Assembly (NCBI RefSeq): GCF_005543295.1
Contig: NZ_SRSG01000013.1
Location: 1-64,000 of the forward strand
Source: Halalkalirubrum salinum
GTDB taxonomy: Archaea; Halobacteriota; Halobacteria; Halobacteriales; Haloferacaceae
Length of the DNA stretch: 64,000 bases
Direction of reading: 5' to 3'
The position numbers and the translations under genes are program-made. The notes beneath the pieces are model-generated. The model worked only from the letters and a program-made list of their open reading frames with translations. It was not told where the DNA came from and searched no databases. This document shows positions 7,204-15,583 of this stretch, piece by piece (positions within the stretch are counted from its first letter, which is position 1; the number at the start of each line of letters is the position of its first letter).

Positions 7204-8976
7204 CTACTGTGACTCCTCGATCGCGTACACCCGTGCCTCCCACGGACGAAGCTCGGCGTACCGGTGGCCGACGGCCTCCAGTTCGCCGTCCAGTGGATCG
7301 TAGTTGCCGACAAATCGTTCGACTTCGACCGAATCGGCGTCGAACGGAAGTTCGTGATCTGGCAGTTCGATCGCGCCGTCGTGATCTGCGAAGTTCAACA
7401 GCACGAGCAGGTGGCTATCCTCGAAGCTCCGAGTGTATGCCCAGATGTGGTCGTGGTCTCCCGCCAGGAGGCGGTACTGACCATAGACCATCACGTCGTT
7501 GTCCGCCCGCAGGTCGATCAGCTCGCGGTAGTAGTTGAAGACTGAATCTGGATCCTCGCGAGCGGCCACGACGTTGATCTCCTCGTAATTGGGATTGACG
7601 CCGATCCACGGCTCGCCGTCGGTGAAGCCGCCATTTTCGGTGTTGTCCCACTGCATCGGCGTCCGGGCGTTGTCGCGGCTGTTGTGTCGCAGCGCGTCTT
7701 TGACCGACTCGAAGGAGTCGATTGTCCCGTTCTCTAGGGCGCTCGTTACGGGGTTGATTGTCTCCACGTCGCGGAACTCCTCAAGGGAATCGAACGGGTA
7801 GTTCGTCATCCCGATCTCCGCGCCCTGGAAGATGTACGGCGTTCCACGAAGGGTAAATATCAGCGTCGCGAGCAACGTTGCGGATTCGCGGCGATACTCG
7901 TCGTCATTGCCGAATCGGGAGACGAGTCGCGGCTGATCGTGGTTGCTCAGATAGATGCTGTTCCAGCCGTCGTCGGCGAGGCCGTCCTGCCAGCGGGTCA
8001 AGACGCCACGGAGGTCGTGGAGGCCCCAATCACTTCGCTCCCAGATCTCACCGCCGTTGTCGAGCAACACGTGATCGAAGTGAAACAGCGTCGAGAGCGG
8101 ACCGTCGCGGCCGACGTAGCGCTTTGCGGTCTCCATCGACATGTGCTGGCCGATCATCTCGCCGATCGTGAACGCGTCTTCGCCGGCCAACACCTCCTCG
8201 TGCATCTCAGCGAGGAATTCGTGGACGCGTGGGCCGTCGATCGAATCCCACATGGGCGATTCGTTCGTCGGCGGGTCGTGGTGGACGACCGAATCCGGCT
8301 TCGAGATGAGGTTGATGACGTCCATCCGGAAGCCGTCGATGCCTTTCTCGAGCCACCACTGCATCATGTCAAAGACTTCCTCACGGACCTCGGGATTTTC
8401 CCAGTTGAGGTCTGGTTGTTTGCGATCGAACAGGTGCATATACCACTTTTCGAGCTCCTCGTCGTACGCCCAGGCAGGGCCGCCGAAGAACGACTCCCAC
8501 TCATTCGGCGGTGCCTCCCCTTCGGGCCCGTTGAATCCGGTAAAGCCGTCGACGTCGGTCCGACCGTCTCGCCAAATGTAGTAGTCGCGATATTCCTCAT
8601 CGACGCGGGACTTGAGGAACCACTCATGCTCGTCAGACGTATGATTCACGACGAGATCCATGATGAGCCGGATGTCTCTGTCGTGGAGGGCGTCTAAGAG
8701 CCGCTCCCAGTCGTCCATCGTCCCGAACTCATCCATGATCGATCGATAGTCGGCGATGTCGTAGCCATTGTCGGCGTTGGGTGACTCGTACACCGGATTG
8801 AGCCAGATGATGTCGACGCCGAGCTCGTCGAGATAATCAACCTTCTCAATAATCCCGGGAATGTCGCCAACACCGTCACCGGTTGTGTCGTTGAAACTTC
8901 GCGGATAAATCTGGTACACGACAGATTCTTTCCACCACGCTCTATCGATCGCTGGCGGGCTTTCCGTCTCGCTCAT
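7204..8976 (-). CDS. GH13 alpha-glucosidase (oligo-1,6-glucosidase type)
   Basis: The enzyme belongs to the alpha-amylase superfamily and should cleave alpha-glucosidic bonds of short oligosaccharides. The barrel starts WWKESVVYQIYPRSFNDTTGDG, followed by the calcium/substrate region VNHTSDEHEWF, the nucleophile Asp in GFRMDVIN, the acid Glu in FTIGEMIG and the transition-state Asp in LSNHDQPR. The C-terminal beta domain ends in WEARVYAIEES. I prefer the ATG at 8976 (590 aa, MSETESPPAID); an in-frame ATG at 9048 would add 24 residues. There is no signal peptide, so the enzyme is probably cytoplasmic. It is divergent from a small membrane protein gene. Confidence 0.9.
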   Translation of the reverse strand: MSETESPPAIDRAWWKESVVYQIYPRSFNDTTGDGVGDIPGIIEKVDYLDELGVDIIWLNPVYESPNADNGYDIADYRSIMDEFGTMDDWERLLDALHDRDIRLIMDLVVNHTSDEHEWFLKSRVDEEYRDYYIWRDGRTDVDGFTGFNGPEGEAPPNEWESFFGGPAWAYDEELEKWYMHLFDRKQPDLNWENPEVREEVFDMMQWWLEKGIDGFRMDVINLISKPDSVVHHDPPTNESPMWDSIDGPRVHEFLAEMHEEVLAGEDAFTIGEMIGQHMSMETAKRYVGRDGPLSTLFHFDHVLLDNGGEIWERSDWGLHDLRGVLTRWQDGLADDGWNSIYLSNHDQPRLVSRFGNDDEYRRESATLLATLIFTLRGTPYIFQGAEIGMTNYPFDSLEEFRDVETINPVTSALENGTIDSFESVKDALRHNSRDNARTPMQWDNTENGGFTDGEPWIGVNPNYEEINVVAAREDPDSVFNYYRELIDLRADNDVMVYGQYRLLAGDHDHIWAYTRSFEDSHLLVLLNFADHDGAIELPDHELPFDADSVEVERFVGNYDPLDGELEAVGHRYAELRPWEARVYAIEESQ

Positions 8977-9061
8977 AAACCGATGAACGTCACCGACACT
9001 CATAACGGAATCGACATCGCCAGCCGGCTGCGATCGGAACATGGACAACAGAGATGAATGT

Positions 9062-9069
9062 GTTTTAGT
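9062..9069 (+). promoter_or_regulatory. TATA-like box of the His/Asp-repeat microprotein gene
   Basis: GTTTTAGT lies about 24-31 bases before the ATG at 9093 with no ribosome binding site between, fitting a leaderless start. Confidence 0.4.
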
Positions 9070-9092
9070 ACGATCCGCCGCATCGGTCGGGT

Positions 9093-9257
9093 ATGGCAGA
9101 TCACGATCACGATCACGATCACGACCACGAGGAGGATCCAGACGCGCGCATCACATCACCAATGCAGGAATTCACGACGAGCCAGGCACTCACTGGCGGT
9201 GCAGTGTTACTCGTCGGATTGCTCGTCGTCTTCGGAATTCCGCTGCTTTTGGGCTGA
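9093..9257 (+). CDS. 54-aa membrane microprotein with N-terminal His/Asp repeat
   Basis: The 54-codon gene encodes MADHDHDHDHDHEEDPDARI, then a conserved-looking SPMQEFTTSQALTGG segment, then one hydrophobic helix (about residues 36-53) ending at the C terminus. The DNA for the repeat is a run of GATCAC units. Short proteins with SPMQEF and a single C-terminal helix are, as I recall, common in haloarchaea and carry a variable acidic or His-rich head. Metal binding by the five His-Asp pairs is an inference. The gene converges on an ABC ATPase gene with 20 bp between the stops. Confidence 0.75.
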   Translation: MADHDHDHDHDHEEDPDARITSPMQEFTTSQALTGGAVLLVGLLVVFGIPLLLG

Positions 9258-9277
9258 ACGCAGTTTCGTCGATCCGG

Positions 9278-10417
9278 CTACTCTGGGAACCACGCCAATG
9301 GATGATCGGCGACCAACTCGACGCGGACCCGCTCGCCGATTGTAAAGTCGGTGACGTGATTGTGCAGACAGTGAACCGTGTCGCCGCTGTCTAAGTCGAC
9401 TCGATAAATGAACGAGGGGCCGACGTACTGCCGGGCAACAATCTCTCCGTTTGCGTCCTGCGGCGTCGCCGATCGCGCTCGGAGGTCGTCCGGCCGCGCT
9501 AACACCTCGACATCAATCCGATCATACTGTTCAGTGTAGCCTTCGAGCGTGGTCGCGTCGAAAGTGCCGATTCCAGTTTCGATAGTCCCATTCTCTAAGC
9601 GGGCGCTGAGGAAACTTGCCCGCCCGAGGAAACTCGCGACGAACTTCGATTCGGGCTGTTCGAACACCCGCTCTGGTTTCCCGACCTGTTCGATCTGACC
9701 GTCGTTCATTACCGCAACGCGATCGGAGATCGACAGCGCCTCCTCTTGATCGTGTGTCACGGAAATCGCAGTTACCCCGGCGCGTTTGAGGATCGATCGA
9801 ACCTCTTCGCGCATCTGAACGCGCAAGCGAACGTCAAGGTTCGAAAATGGTTCGTCCATAAGCAGTAACTCGGGCTCCGGCGCGAGCGAACGAGCGAGTG
9901 CAACCCGCTGTTTCTGTCCACCCGAGAGCTGGTCAGGCCGTCGATCGGCGTGGCTTGGCATGTTCACGAGATCCAACAGCTCTTCGACGCGATTGGTCTT
10001 TTCGGCGTCAGACTTGTCTGTCAGCCCAAACGCGATATTTTCTGCGACAGTGAGGTGTGGAAACAGCGCGAAGCTCTGGAAAACGATCCCGACGTCACGA
10101 TCTTCCGGAGAGACGAACGCCCCGTCACCGGCGACGGTGGCTCCTGCAAGCGCGATTGTACCCGTCGTTGGCTCCTCTAGCCCGGCGATCATTCTGAGCG
10201 TTGTCGTTTTCCCACAGCCAGACGGACCCAAAAGGGTCACCAACTCTCCGCGCGAAACGGTGAGGTCGATCCCTCGAACCGCCTCTTCTGTGCCAAAGGA
10301 TTTCGAAACGTCGCGAAGCGAAAGAATTGCGTCCTCGGCACTTCGATCGTCTCGCGTCTGCCCTGCGGATTGGTCCGTCGTCCGCATCCGTTGTATCGTG
10401 TTCGAACTAGCCATCAT
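9278..10417 (-). CDS. ABC transporter ATP-binding protein (FbpC/PotA type)
   Basis: This is an importer-type ATPase. Walker A GPSGCGKTT (residues 64-72), the Q loop FQSFALFPHLTV, the signature LSGGQKQR, Walker B LLLMDEP and the H-loop TAISVTHDQEEA are all present, followed by a C-terminal TOBE-like beta domain. Length 379 aa fits Fe(III), thiamine, spermidine or molybdate importers; substrate is not readable. GGAGGG ends 4 bases before the first of two tandem ATGs, so this mRNA is not leaderless. Unusually, no permease or binding-protein gene lies next to it: purL is upstream and a microprotein gene downstream. Confidence 0.9.
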   Translation of the reverse strand: MMASSNTIQRMRTTDQSAGQTRDDRSAEDAILSLRDVSKSFGTEEAVRGIDLTVSRGELVTLLGPSGCGKTTTLRMIAGLEEPTTGTIALAGATVAGDGAFVSPEDRDVGIVFQSFALFPHLTVAENIAFGLTDKSDAEKTNRVEELLDLVNMPSHADRRPDQLSGGQKQRVALARSLAPEPELLLMDEPFSNLDVRLRVQMREEVRSILKRAGVTAISVTHDQEEALSISDRVAVMNDGQIEQVGKPERVFEQPESKFVASFLGRASFLSARLENGTIETGIGTFDATTLEGYTEQYDRIDVEVLARPDDLRARSATPQDANGEIVARQYVGPSFIYRVDLDSGDTVHCLHNHVTDFTIGERVRVELVADHPLAWFPE

Positions 10418-10515
10418 TACCCTCCAGTGCGCCCAATGATCGCGAGCGACACAATGGACGTTCCGGGAACAAACACAGGTCAGCGATCACGGACATTCGT
10501 TACCGAGAGAATTGA

Positions 10516-10531
10516 TTTAGGAACGCCTAAA
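10516..10531. promoter_or_regulatory. palindrome TTTAGG-N4-CCTAAA, possible metal-regulator operator
   Basis: A perfect 6-bp inverted repeat around AACG lies about 100 bp upstream of the ABC ATPase start and 64 bp past the purL stop. On the minus strand its right half merges with the TATA-like string CCTAAATC. The arms resemble the TTAGG/CCTAA arms of DtxR/IdeR iron boxes. Assignment to that regulator family is an inference. Confidence 0.4.
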
Positions 10532-10594
10532 GGATATCGCTCTTTCTCGCGGATCTGCACAAAACGTTGACCGACAGATTCGAGCAAGTGAACG

Positions 10595-12784
10595 TCACTC
10601 GAACGCCGAATCGATCGTCGATCGCAGTGCCGATATCGCCTCATAGTCGTACGTTCGCGAATCGTCTCCAACGCTAAGAGCTAGTTCGCCGTCGGTCGTC
10701 GCCTGCCCGAGCGATCGGACGGGGACGCCATTGGCGACGGCGTTGCGAACCGCGTCGGTGTCTGTCGTCTCAACGACGATTCTCCCTGGCGTCTCGTCGA
10801 ACGCAGCAGCGATCGATTCGAGTGTTACCGCCGCGCCCGCAGTTTCGGTGACGAGTTCAGCGAGCGTGACAGCCAGTCCGCCGGTGCTCACATCGTGGGT
10901 CGCAAGTGTTGAATCGAGCGACGCGACACGTGCAATGGACTCGATAACCGCTGCGGGATCGTCCGGGAGCGTCGGGAACCGATCGCTGCCGTTGAACTCT
11001 GCGAGGTAGGTCGAGCCACCGAGGCGATCGCCCGTCTCGCCGATGACGAGCAGTTCGCCCTCGCCGGCCAGTGCGGCCGGTGGTGCGTCGTAGCCCGATC
11101 GCGCCCCGACCATCGCGAGCGTTGGTGTTGGCGGAATTGGGCCCGTCGCGGAGTCATTGTACAGCGAGACGTTCCCGCCCACGACCGGCGTCGACAGCGC
11201 AGAACACATGTCCGCAAGCCCGTCAACGATTGCTTTGAAGCTGCCGTACACCGTTGGCTTCTCAGGATTTCCGCCGTTCAAGCAGTCGACTGCAGCGAGC
11301 GGGAGCGCCCCCTTCGCGGCGAGGTTTGTCGCGTTCTCAAGCGCAACGGCCCGCGCGCCCTCGTAAGGCGCGGCGGCAGTCCAGTTCGGCACTGCGCCAG
11401 CGCTGATCGCGAGCCCGGTTCCGTCCCCGGAGGTGTCCATCGTATCACCGGTCGTTTCGCGGATCGCCATCACGGCCGCATCGTCGCCAGGCTTCACCGC
11501 AGTCCGAGTGCCGACCTCGTGGTCGTACTGTCGGTAGACCCATTCCTTGGAGGCGGCGCTCGGCGCGGAAACCACGGCTTCGAACGCCTCCACGAGGCCG
11601 ATGTCTGGAACGGCGACCGTCGGCTCAGCGGGCGCTTCGGCGTCGAGATTGTTCATCGGCGCGCCCTCGGTGAGGAAGTCTGAATCCACGTCAACGACGA
11701 CCTCGCCGTCGAACGTACAGACGTAGTTGCCCTCCGTAACCTCACCGATAACTGAACAGCCGAGGTCGAAGCGATCGGCAATCTCGGCGACTCGATCGAC
11801 GTTTTCGGGGCGAACTTCGTAGCACATCCGTTCTTGAGACTCCGCGAGTAGGATCTCGAGGGCTTTCATGTTCGGCTCGCGCTGGTGAACGCGATCTAGT
11901 TCGATTCGTGCGCCGAACCCGCCCTTGCCGACGAGCTCGGACGAGGCACCGCCAAGTCCAGCCGCACCAAGATCACGAGCCGATTCGACGAGTGACTCGT
12001 CGATGAGCGCTTCATTGGCCTCAATGAGGAGCTTCTCCGTGTAGGGATCGCCGACCTGCACCGCCGGACGATCCTCGGTTTCGGCGTCCTCGCTGAGGTC
12101 TTCGCTCGCAAACGAGGCCCCGCCGAGGCCGTCGCGCCCCGTGGCGTTGCCGACCAACACGAGGCGGTTGCCCGCGGACTGCGCTTCGGCGGTGACGAGG
12201 CGATTGGCGTCGGTCAACCCGACGCAGGCGACGTTGACGAGTGGGTTCCCAACGTAGCCCTCGTGGAACTCGACGCTGCCACCGACGGTGGGGACCCCGA
12301 TCGAGTTGCCGTAGTCGGCGATCCCCTCGACGACACCGTCAAAGAGGTACTTCGAGTGTTCGCGGGCGAACGGCCCGAAATAAATGCTGTCCGTCAATGC
12401 GATCGGGTACGCGCCCATCGACATTGTGTCACGGACGATCCCCCCAACCCCAGTGGCAGCACCATCGTACGGATCGACGTAGCTCGGGTGATTGTGACTC
12501 TCGATCCCAAGTGTGATGTACGTCTCGCTGTATTCGTCGGGCGATCGCTTGGCCGCTGGCGTGTTCGCGTGTTCTGAAAGCGGAACTGCGACCACAGCGG
12601 CGTCGTCGCCAGGACCGATGACGACGGCGTCACCCTCGCTGTCGAACGCCGACAGCAGCGGTCGAGACGATCGATACGCACAGTGTTCGCTCCATAGGTT
12701 CTCAAACAGCACCGACTCGGCAGGTGTAGGCTCACGACCGAGTTCGGAAACGATCAGATCCAGATCCGACTCCGGGAGGCTCAT
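10595..12784 (-). CDS. purL: phosphoribosylformylglycinamidine synthase subunit PurL
   Basis: PurL performs the ATP-dependent amidation of FGAR to FGAM in purine synthesis, working with the PurS and PurQ subunits, which are not in this window. The 729-aa length fits the small archaeal/Gram-positive form. The signature is clear: [17 protein letters not shown] near the N terminus, then [25 protein letters not shown], and the second ATP-binding half with [14 protein letters not shown]. The start at 12784 is backed by a TATA-like GGGTTTAA 27-34 bases upstream, flanked by an inverted repeat. Confidence 0.97.
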   Translation of the reverse strand: MSLPESDLDLIVSELGREPTPAESVLFENLWSEHCAYRSSRPLLSAFDSEGDAVVIGPGDDAAVVAVPLSEHANTPAAKRSPDEYSETYITLGIESHNHPSYVDPYDGAATGVGGIVRDTMSMGAYPIALTDSIYFGPFAREHSKYLFDGVVEGIADYGNSIGVPTVGGSVEFHEGYVGNPLVNVACVGLTDANRLVTAEAQSAGNRLVLVGNATGRDGLGGASFASEDLSEDAETEDRPAVQVGDPYTEKLLIEANEALIDESLVESARDLGAAGLGGASSELVGKGGFGARIELDRVHQREPNMKALEILLAESQERMCYEVRPENVDRVAEIADRFDLGCSVIGEVTEGNYVCTFDGEVVVDVDSDFLTEGAPMNNLDAEAPAEPTVAVPDIGLVEAFEAVVSAPSAASKEWVYRQYDHEVGTRTAVKPGDDAAVMAIRETTGDTMDTSGDGTGLAISAGAVPNWTAAAPYEGARAVALENATNLAAKGALPLAAVDCLNGGNPEKPTVYGSFKAIVDGLADMCSALSTPVVGGNVSLYNDSATGPIPPTPTLAMVGARSGYDAPPAALAGEGELLVIGETGDRLGGSTYLAEFNGSDRFPTLPDDPAAVIESIARVASLDSTLATHDVSTGGLAVTLAELVTETAGAAVTLESIAAAFDETPGRIVVETTDTDAVRNAVANGVPVRSLGQATTDGELALSVGDDSRTYDYEAISALRSTIDSAFE

Positions 12785-12839
12785 TCACGTGTTTGTTCAG
12801 ATGCGCACGATTAAACCCTTTTCATGTGCACAAACGTGA
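12785..12839 (-). promoter_or_regulatory. purL promoter with flanking inverted repeat
   Basis: On the minus strand GGGTTTAA (12818 to 12811) serves as TATA box for a leaderless purL transcript. It lies between the arms TCACGTGTTTGT (12785-12796) and ACAAACGTGA (12830-12839), complementary apart from two extra bases in the left arm. Such symmetry around a promoter suggests a repressor site, although no regulator is known here. Confidence 0.45.
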
Positions 12840-13021
12840 TTTTTTCGTTCTGGTGCGCGTAGCTTCCGCGGGCGGGCTTGGGGGATGATCGCACTGACCG
12901 CAGAAGTGACCGGACCGGCTGCTACGGCGGTCGCTGTTCACATTGATTTTGACGGCGGAAGTCCGAAACTGTTGAGGGTCTCTGGAGATTCGTACTGCCT
13001 TTGTTCAAGAGCTGGGGCTTC

Positions 13022-13543
13022 TTATTGCCCCTGCTCGCGGATCTCCGCGTACGTCTCACCGGACAAAAGCGCGGACACTTCGGTGAACGAGAGCGTCTCG
13101 ATCATCGATTCGGCCTCACCGTCGACCAATACCGCGCCGATCGCCGGGGTTGTATCAACGATTGAGAGCCCGTCGAGTTCGTCGATATTCGATTCGAAGG
13201 CCGAGCCAGCCTCTTCGAGGAGTTCTTGTTCGGTCTCTTGGAGTTGAACCTGTGCTTCCTGTTGGCTGATCTCCTCGTCTTCGAGTTCGGCCTGAATTGA
13301 CTCTTGGGCTTCTGCGAGCGCTTCTTGATCGGCTTGGAGTGCAACCGTTACCATTCCCTCCTCGACGATCGAGTCTTCACCGCCGGTCTCGTCATCGTCA
13401 GTCTGTTCAGTCGTTGTGTCCGAATCGTTCTCCACCGCAGCGGGGTCCGTGTCTGTGCCGTCATCGCCGAGGCAGCCAGCGATCGACAGCGCCGCACCAG
13501 TCCCAGCTAGTTCGAGAAATCGACGGCGACCGTCAGTTACCAT
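13022..13543 (-). CDS. Tat-exported lipoprotein of unknown function
   Basis: The N terminus carries a twin-arginine signal (RRRFLELAG) followed by a hydrophobic stretch and the lipobox LSIAGC with Cys24, so the protein should be exported by Tat and anchored by a lipid on the outer face of the membrane. After an Asp/Glu/Thr-rich linker (to about residue 60) comes a Gln/Glu-rich segment, about residues 70-115, that looks helical or coiled-coil. The rest is a small mixed domain. Length 173 aa. I do not recognise the family. Confidence 0.75.
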   Translation of the reverse strand: MVTDGRRRFLELAGTGAALSIAGCLGDDGTDTDPAAVENDSDTTTEQTDDDETGGEDSIVEEGMVTVALQADQEALAEAQESIQAELEDEEISQQEAQVQLQETEQELLEEAGSAFESNIDELDGLSIVDTTPAIGAVLVDGEAESMIETLSFTEVSALLSGETYAEIREQGQ

Positions 13544-13663
13544 ATTCGGGTTTCAGGGCGGTATGCGTATAGGCCTTTTTGTGCAGACTGTCGAGGTTTC
13601 AACTCGGCGTTCAACCGAATCAAGATACCGCGGTCGAATAAAAATACAGGCAAGCGGAACCGG

Positions 13664-14125
13664 TTAGGCTGGGGTCATCGTCTCAGCCGCGACTTCCGCT
13701 TCGATCACGTCCTTGGTGTTCTGGAGGTGATTTTTGAACTGGCGGTTATTGTATCGCGTGGCAACCGGCTCAAGCAGTCGATCGCGGAGCGATTCTCCGA
13801 ACTCGTAGTCGGCTTGGTGACGAATTTCGGTTCCGGCATCAGTCTCCGAGAAGTAGTTGTGTACTTCTCCTTTCATACCGGTGCTCTCGACAGTGACGAG
13901 GATGTGTTCGTTCGGCTGAACGATGGTCAATTCCATCTCAGTATCTAGTGCAATGCCGAGCAGTTTGTAGGTGGCCTGCATCCGGGCCCCATTTTCGGTC
14001 TCTTCGAGGACTTCAAGATCTTGAAGACTTGGCATCGTCCGAGACCAATTCTCAGGGTTGGAATCGAACGTGAAGACGCGTTCGATCGGCGCTGCAATCT
14101 CGACGATGTGTTCATAGGTTGTCAT
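13664..14125 (-). CDS. SRPBCC (START-like) family protein
   Basis: MTTYEHIVEIAAPIERVFTF opens the typical helix-grip fold of polyketide cyclase/dehydrase-like proteins, followed by alternating strands and a long C-terminal helix (residues about 115-140). These proteins bind lipids or other hydrophobic ligands in a deep cavity; the ligand here is unknown. I use the ATG at 14125 (153 aa), which gives the canonical start; an in-frame ATG at 14170 lies nearer a TATA-like CTATATAG at about 14206-14213, so a 15-residue longer form is possible. Confidence 0.8.
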   Translation of the reverse strand: MTTYEHIVEIAAPIERVFTFDSNPENWSRTMPSLQDLEVLEETENGARMQATYKLLGIALDTEMELTIVQPNEHILVTVESTGMKGEVHNYFSETDAGTEIRHQADYEFGESLRDRLLEPVATRYNNRQFKNHLQNTKDVIEAEVAAETMTPA

Positions 14126-14311
14126 TAGTTGTAACTCTCTTGTCAAATCTTTCACGCGGTCGCCAACCACGACAGAACTCTCGGCGGCTACGTTGTCTGA
14201 CTACACTATATAGACGCTCTGAGGTATTAAACAGATCGTACAGATTCTGAAACACCGTCGAATCAGAACGTGAGCGCATGACAGATTGGCCACCTCGCGC
14301 AGCACCTCCGC

Positions 14312-14911
14312 CTATATCCCCAACCATTCGCTGTTTCGGATCTCGTAGCCGTTCGTCCGACAGAACGTCGCCGCCTCCCGACGGACATCTCGAGAACCTG
14401 GCAGCGATTCTTTCTCTCGAATGTGTTCGACGATCCAGTCAGCGATCGCAGCGATCCCCTCGTCGTCGTCATCGGCGTCGATCGCTTTGAGTTCTTGAAA
14501 CGTTTTTTCGTACGCGTCACGCTGTGAGTCCCCGAGTTCTGCGTTGGGAAGCGTATTAGTGGCCTCCAGGACTCGTTTCATCCCCGCAGCGATTGTTGGT
14601 CGCTGCAGTCGTACGTTGAGCGCGGACGGGGAGTCGAAGTGCTCTGAATCTACCTCCGGAACGAGTTCCTCAACAGTATAGTGCTCGTCGCCTAATTCGA
14701 CCGCTCGATCGCCGATCACCGCGACGATCTCCGCCCCGGTTGCTGGAAACTTCAGTGAATCGAGTTCTGTTTCGAAGTAGTCGAGCGGCGAGGTGTCGAC
14801 CGACGGTTCTGATTCGTCGCCACGTTCTATTTCTGTGTCAATCTCGCGCTCTCGCTGGCGCCTGTCTTCGTCGCGCGCTTGTTTGTCTCGGCCGCTTTTA
14901 TCATCTGCCAT
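14312..14911 (-). CDS. acidic haloarchaeal protein of unknown function
   Basis: The 199-aa protein starts MADDKSGRDKQARDEDRRQR, a highly charged helical head, followed by two domains: a region around FPATGAEIVAVIGDRAVEL with the look of a small winged or helical fold, and a C-terminal part ending RNSEWLGI. I recall similar heads in haloarchaeal proteins placed in a DUF of unknown function, but I cannot name it with certainty. It is divergent from the UspA gene that follows. No membrane segments or catalytic motifs are visible. Confidence 0.7.
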   Translation of the reverse strand: MADDKSGRDKQARDEDRRQREREIDTEIERGDESEPSVDTSPLDYFETELDSLKFPATGAEIVAVIGDRAVELGDEHYTVEELVPEVDSEHFDSPSALNVRLQRPTIAAGMKRVLEATNTLPNAELGDSQRDAYEKTFQELKAIDADDDDEGIAAIADWIVEHIREKESLPGSRDVRREAATFCRTNGYEIRNSEWLGI

Positions 14912-14996
14912 TCGTAAATATTGGCTCTCCAGTCGCATAGACTTGTGGTTGGGTCTGGTAGTATCAGCGTCGCCCGATCAGTGCGACCGACCTGCC

Positions 14997-15004
14997 GTTT
15001 TATT
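14997..15004 (+). promoter_or_regulatory. TATA box of uspA-like gene
   Basis: GTTTTATT lies 24-31 bases before the ATG at 15028 with no ribosome binding site, consistent with a leaderless transcript. Confidence 0.5.
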
Positions 15005-15027
15005 CCCGCCGTAGTCGTAGCTAAGAT

Positions 15028-15447
15028 ATGATCTCACGAATTCTCGTTCCGATGGACGACTCGGAGATGGCACATCGAGCCCTTGAGTACGCCCTCGAGA
15101 ACCATCCGGACGTGGAGATTACCGTCTTGCACGTCGTGGGGAGCCCGTCAGCGATGGGAGGCGTCGTCACCGCACTCGCTCTCGAGGATGATCTCGAAGA
15201 AGCTGCCCAAGAGCGCGCACAGGAGGTATTCGATGACGCCCGGGGTCTCGCCGCCACGTACGACGTTGAGATCACGACCGAGGTGCAACTTGGGCATCCA
15301 GCACGGGCAATTCTGAACAGGGCCGACGATTTCGATGTGGTAATCATTGGAAGCCACGATGGCTCGCTGGCCGATCGACTCGTCATCGGGAACGTTGCCC
15401 AGAAAGTGTTCCGCAACTCTCCGGTCTCTGTAATCGTCGCTCGGTGA
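15028..15447 (+). CDS. universal stress protein (UspA family)
   Basis: The 139-aa single-domain protein has the Usp fold: start MISRILVPMDDSEMAHRALEYAL, a middle beta-alpha unit and the closing segment VVIIGSHDGSLADRLVIGNV followed by SPVSVIVAR. The family's ATP-binding signature G-2x-G-9x-G-S/T is only partly matched (GS-x8 before the last strand), so nucleotide binding is uncertain. The role is presumed to be stress tolerance. A second Usp gene lies at 44086. Confidence 0.9.
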   Translation: MISRILVPMDDSEMAHRALEYALENHPDVEITVLHVVGSPSAMGGVVTALALEDDLEEAAQERAQEVFDDARGLAATYDVEITTEVQLGHPARAILNRADDFDVVIIGSHDGSLADRLVIGNVAQKVFRNSPVSVIVAR

Positions 15448-15490
15448 GTGCAGCGGCTGCACCCGACGAATCGCCCTATTCGTAGTGTAA

Positions 15491-15548
15491 ACTAATGCGA
15501 TGATAATTGCGCTCTGGTGACTAATGCGATGATAATTGCGCTCTGGTG
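15491..15548. repeat. perfect 29-bp tandem duplication
   Basis: The 29-base unit beginning ACTAATGCGATGATAATTGC occurs twice without a mismatch or spacer (15491-15519 and 15520-15548), in the space between the convergent UspA and MFS genes. Perfect identity points to a recent duplication. It codes for nothing obvious. Confidence 0.95.
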
Positions 15549-15583
15549 AGCACTGCTCGCCGAACGCGACCGGTGATCGTCTG

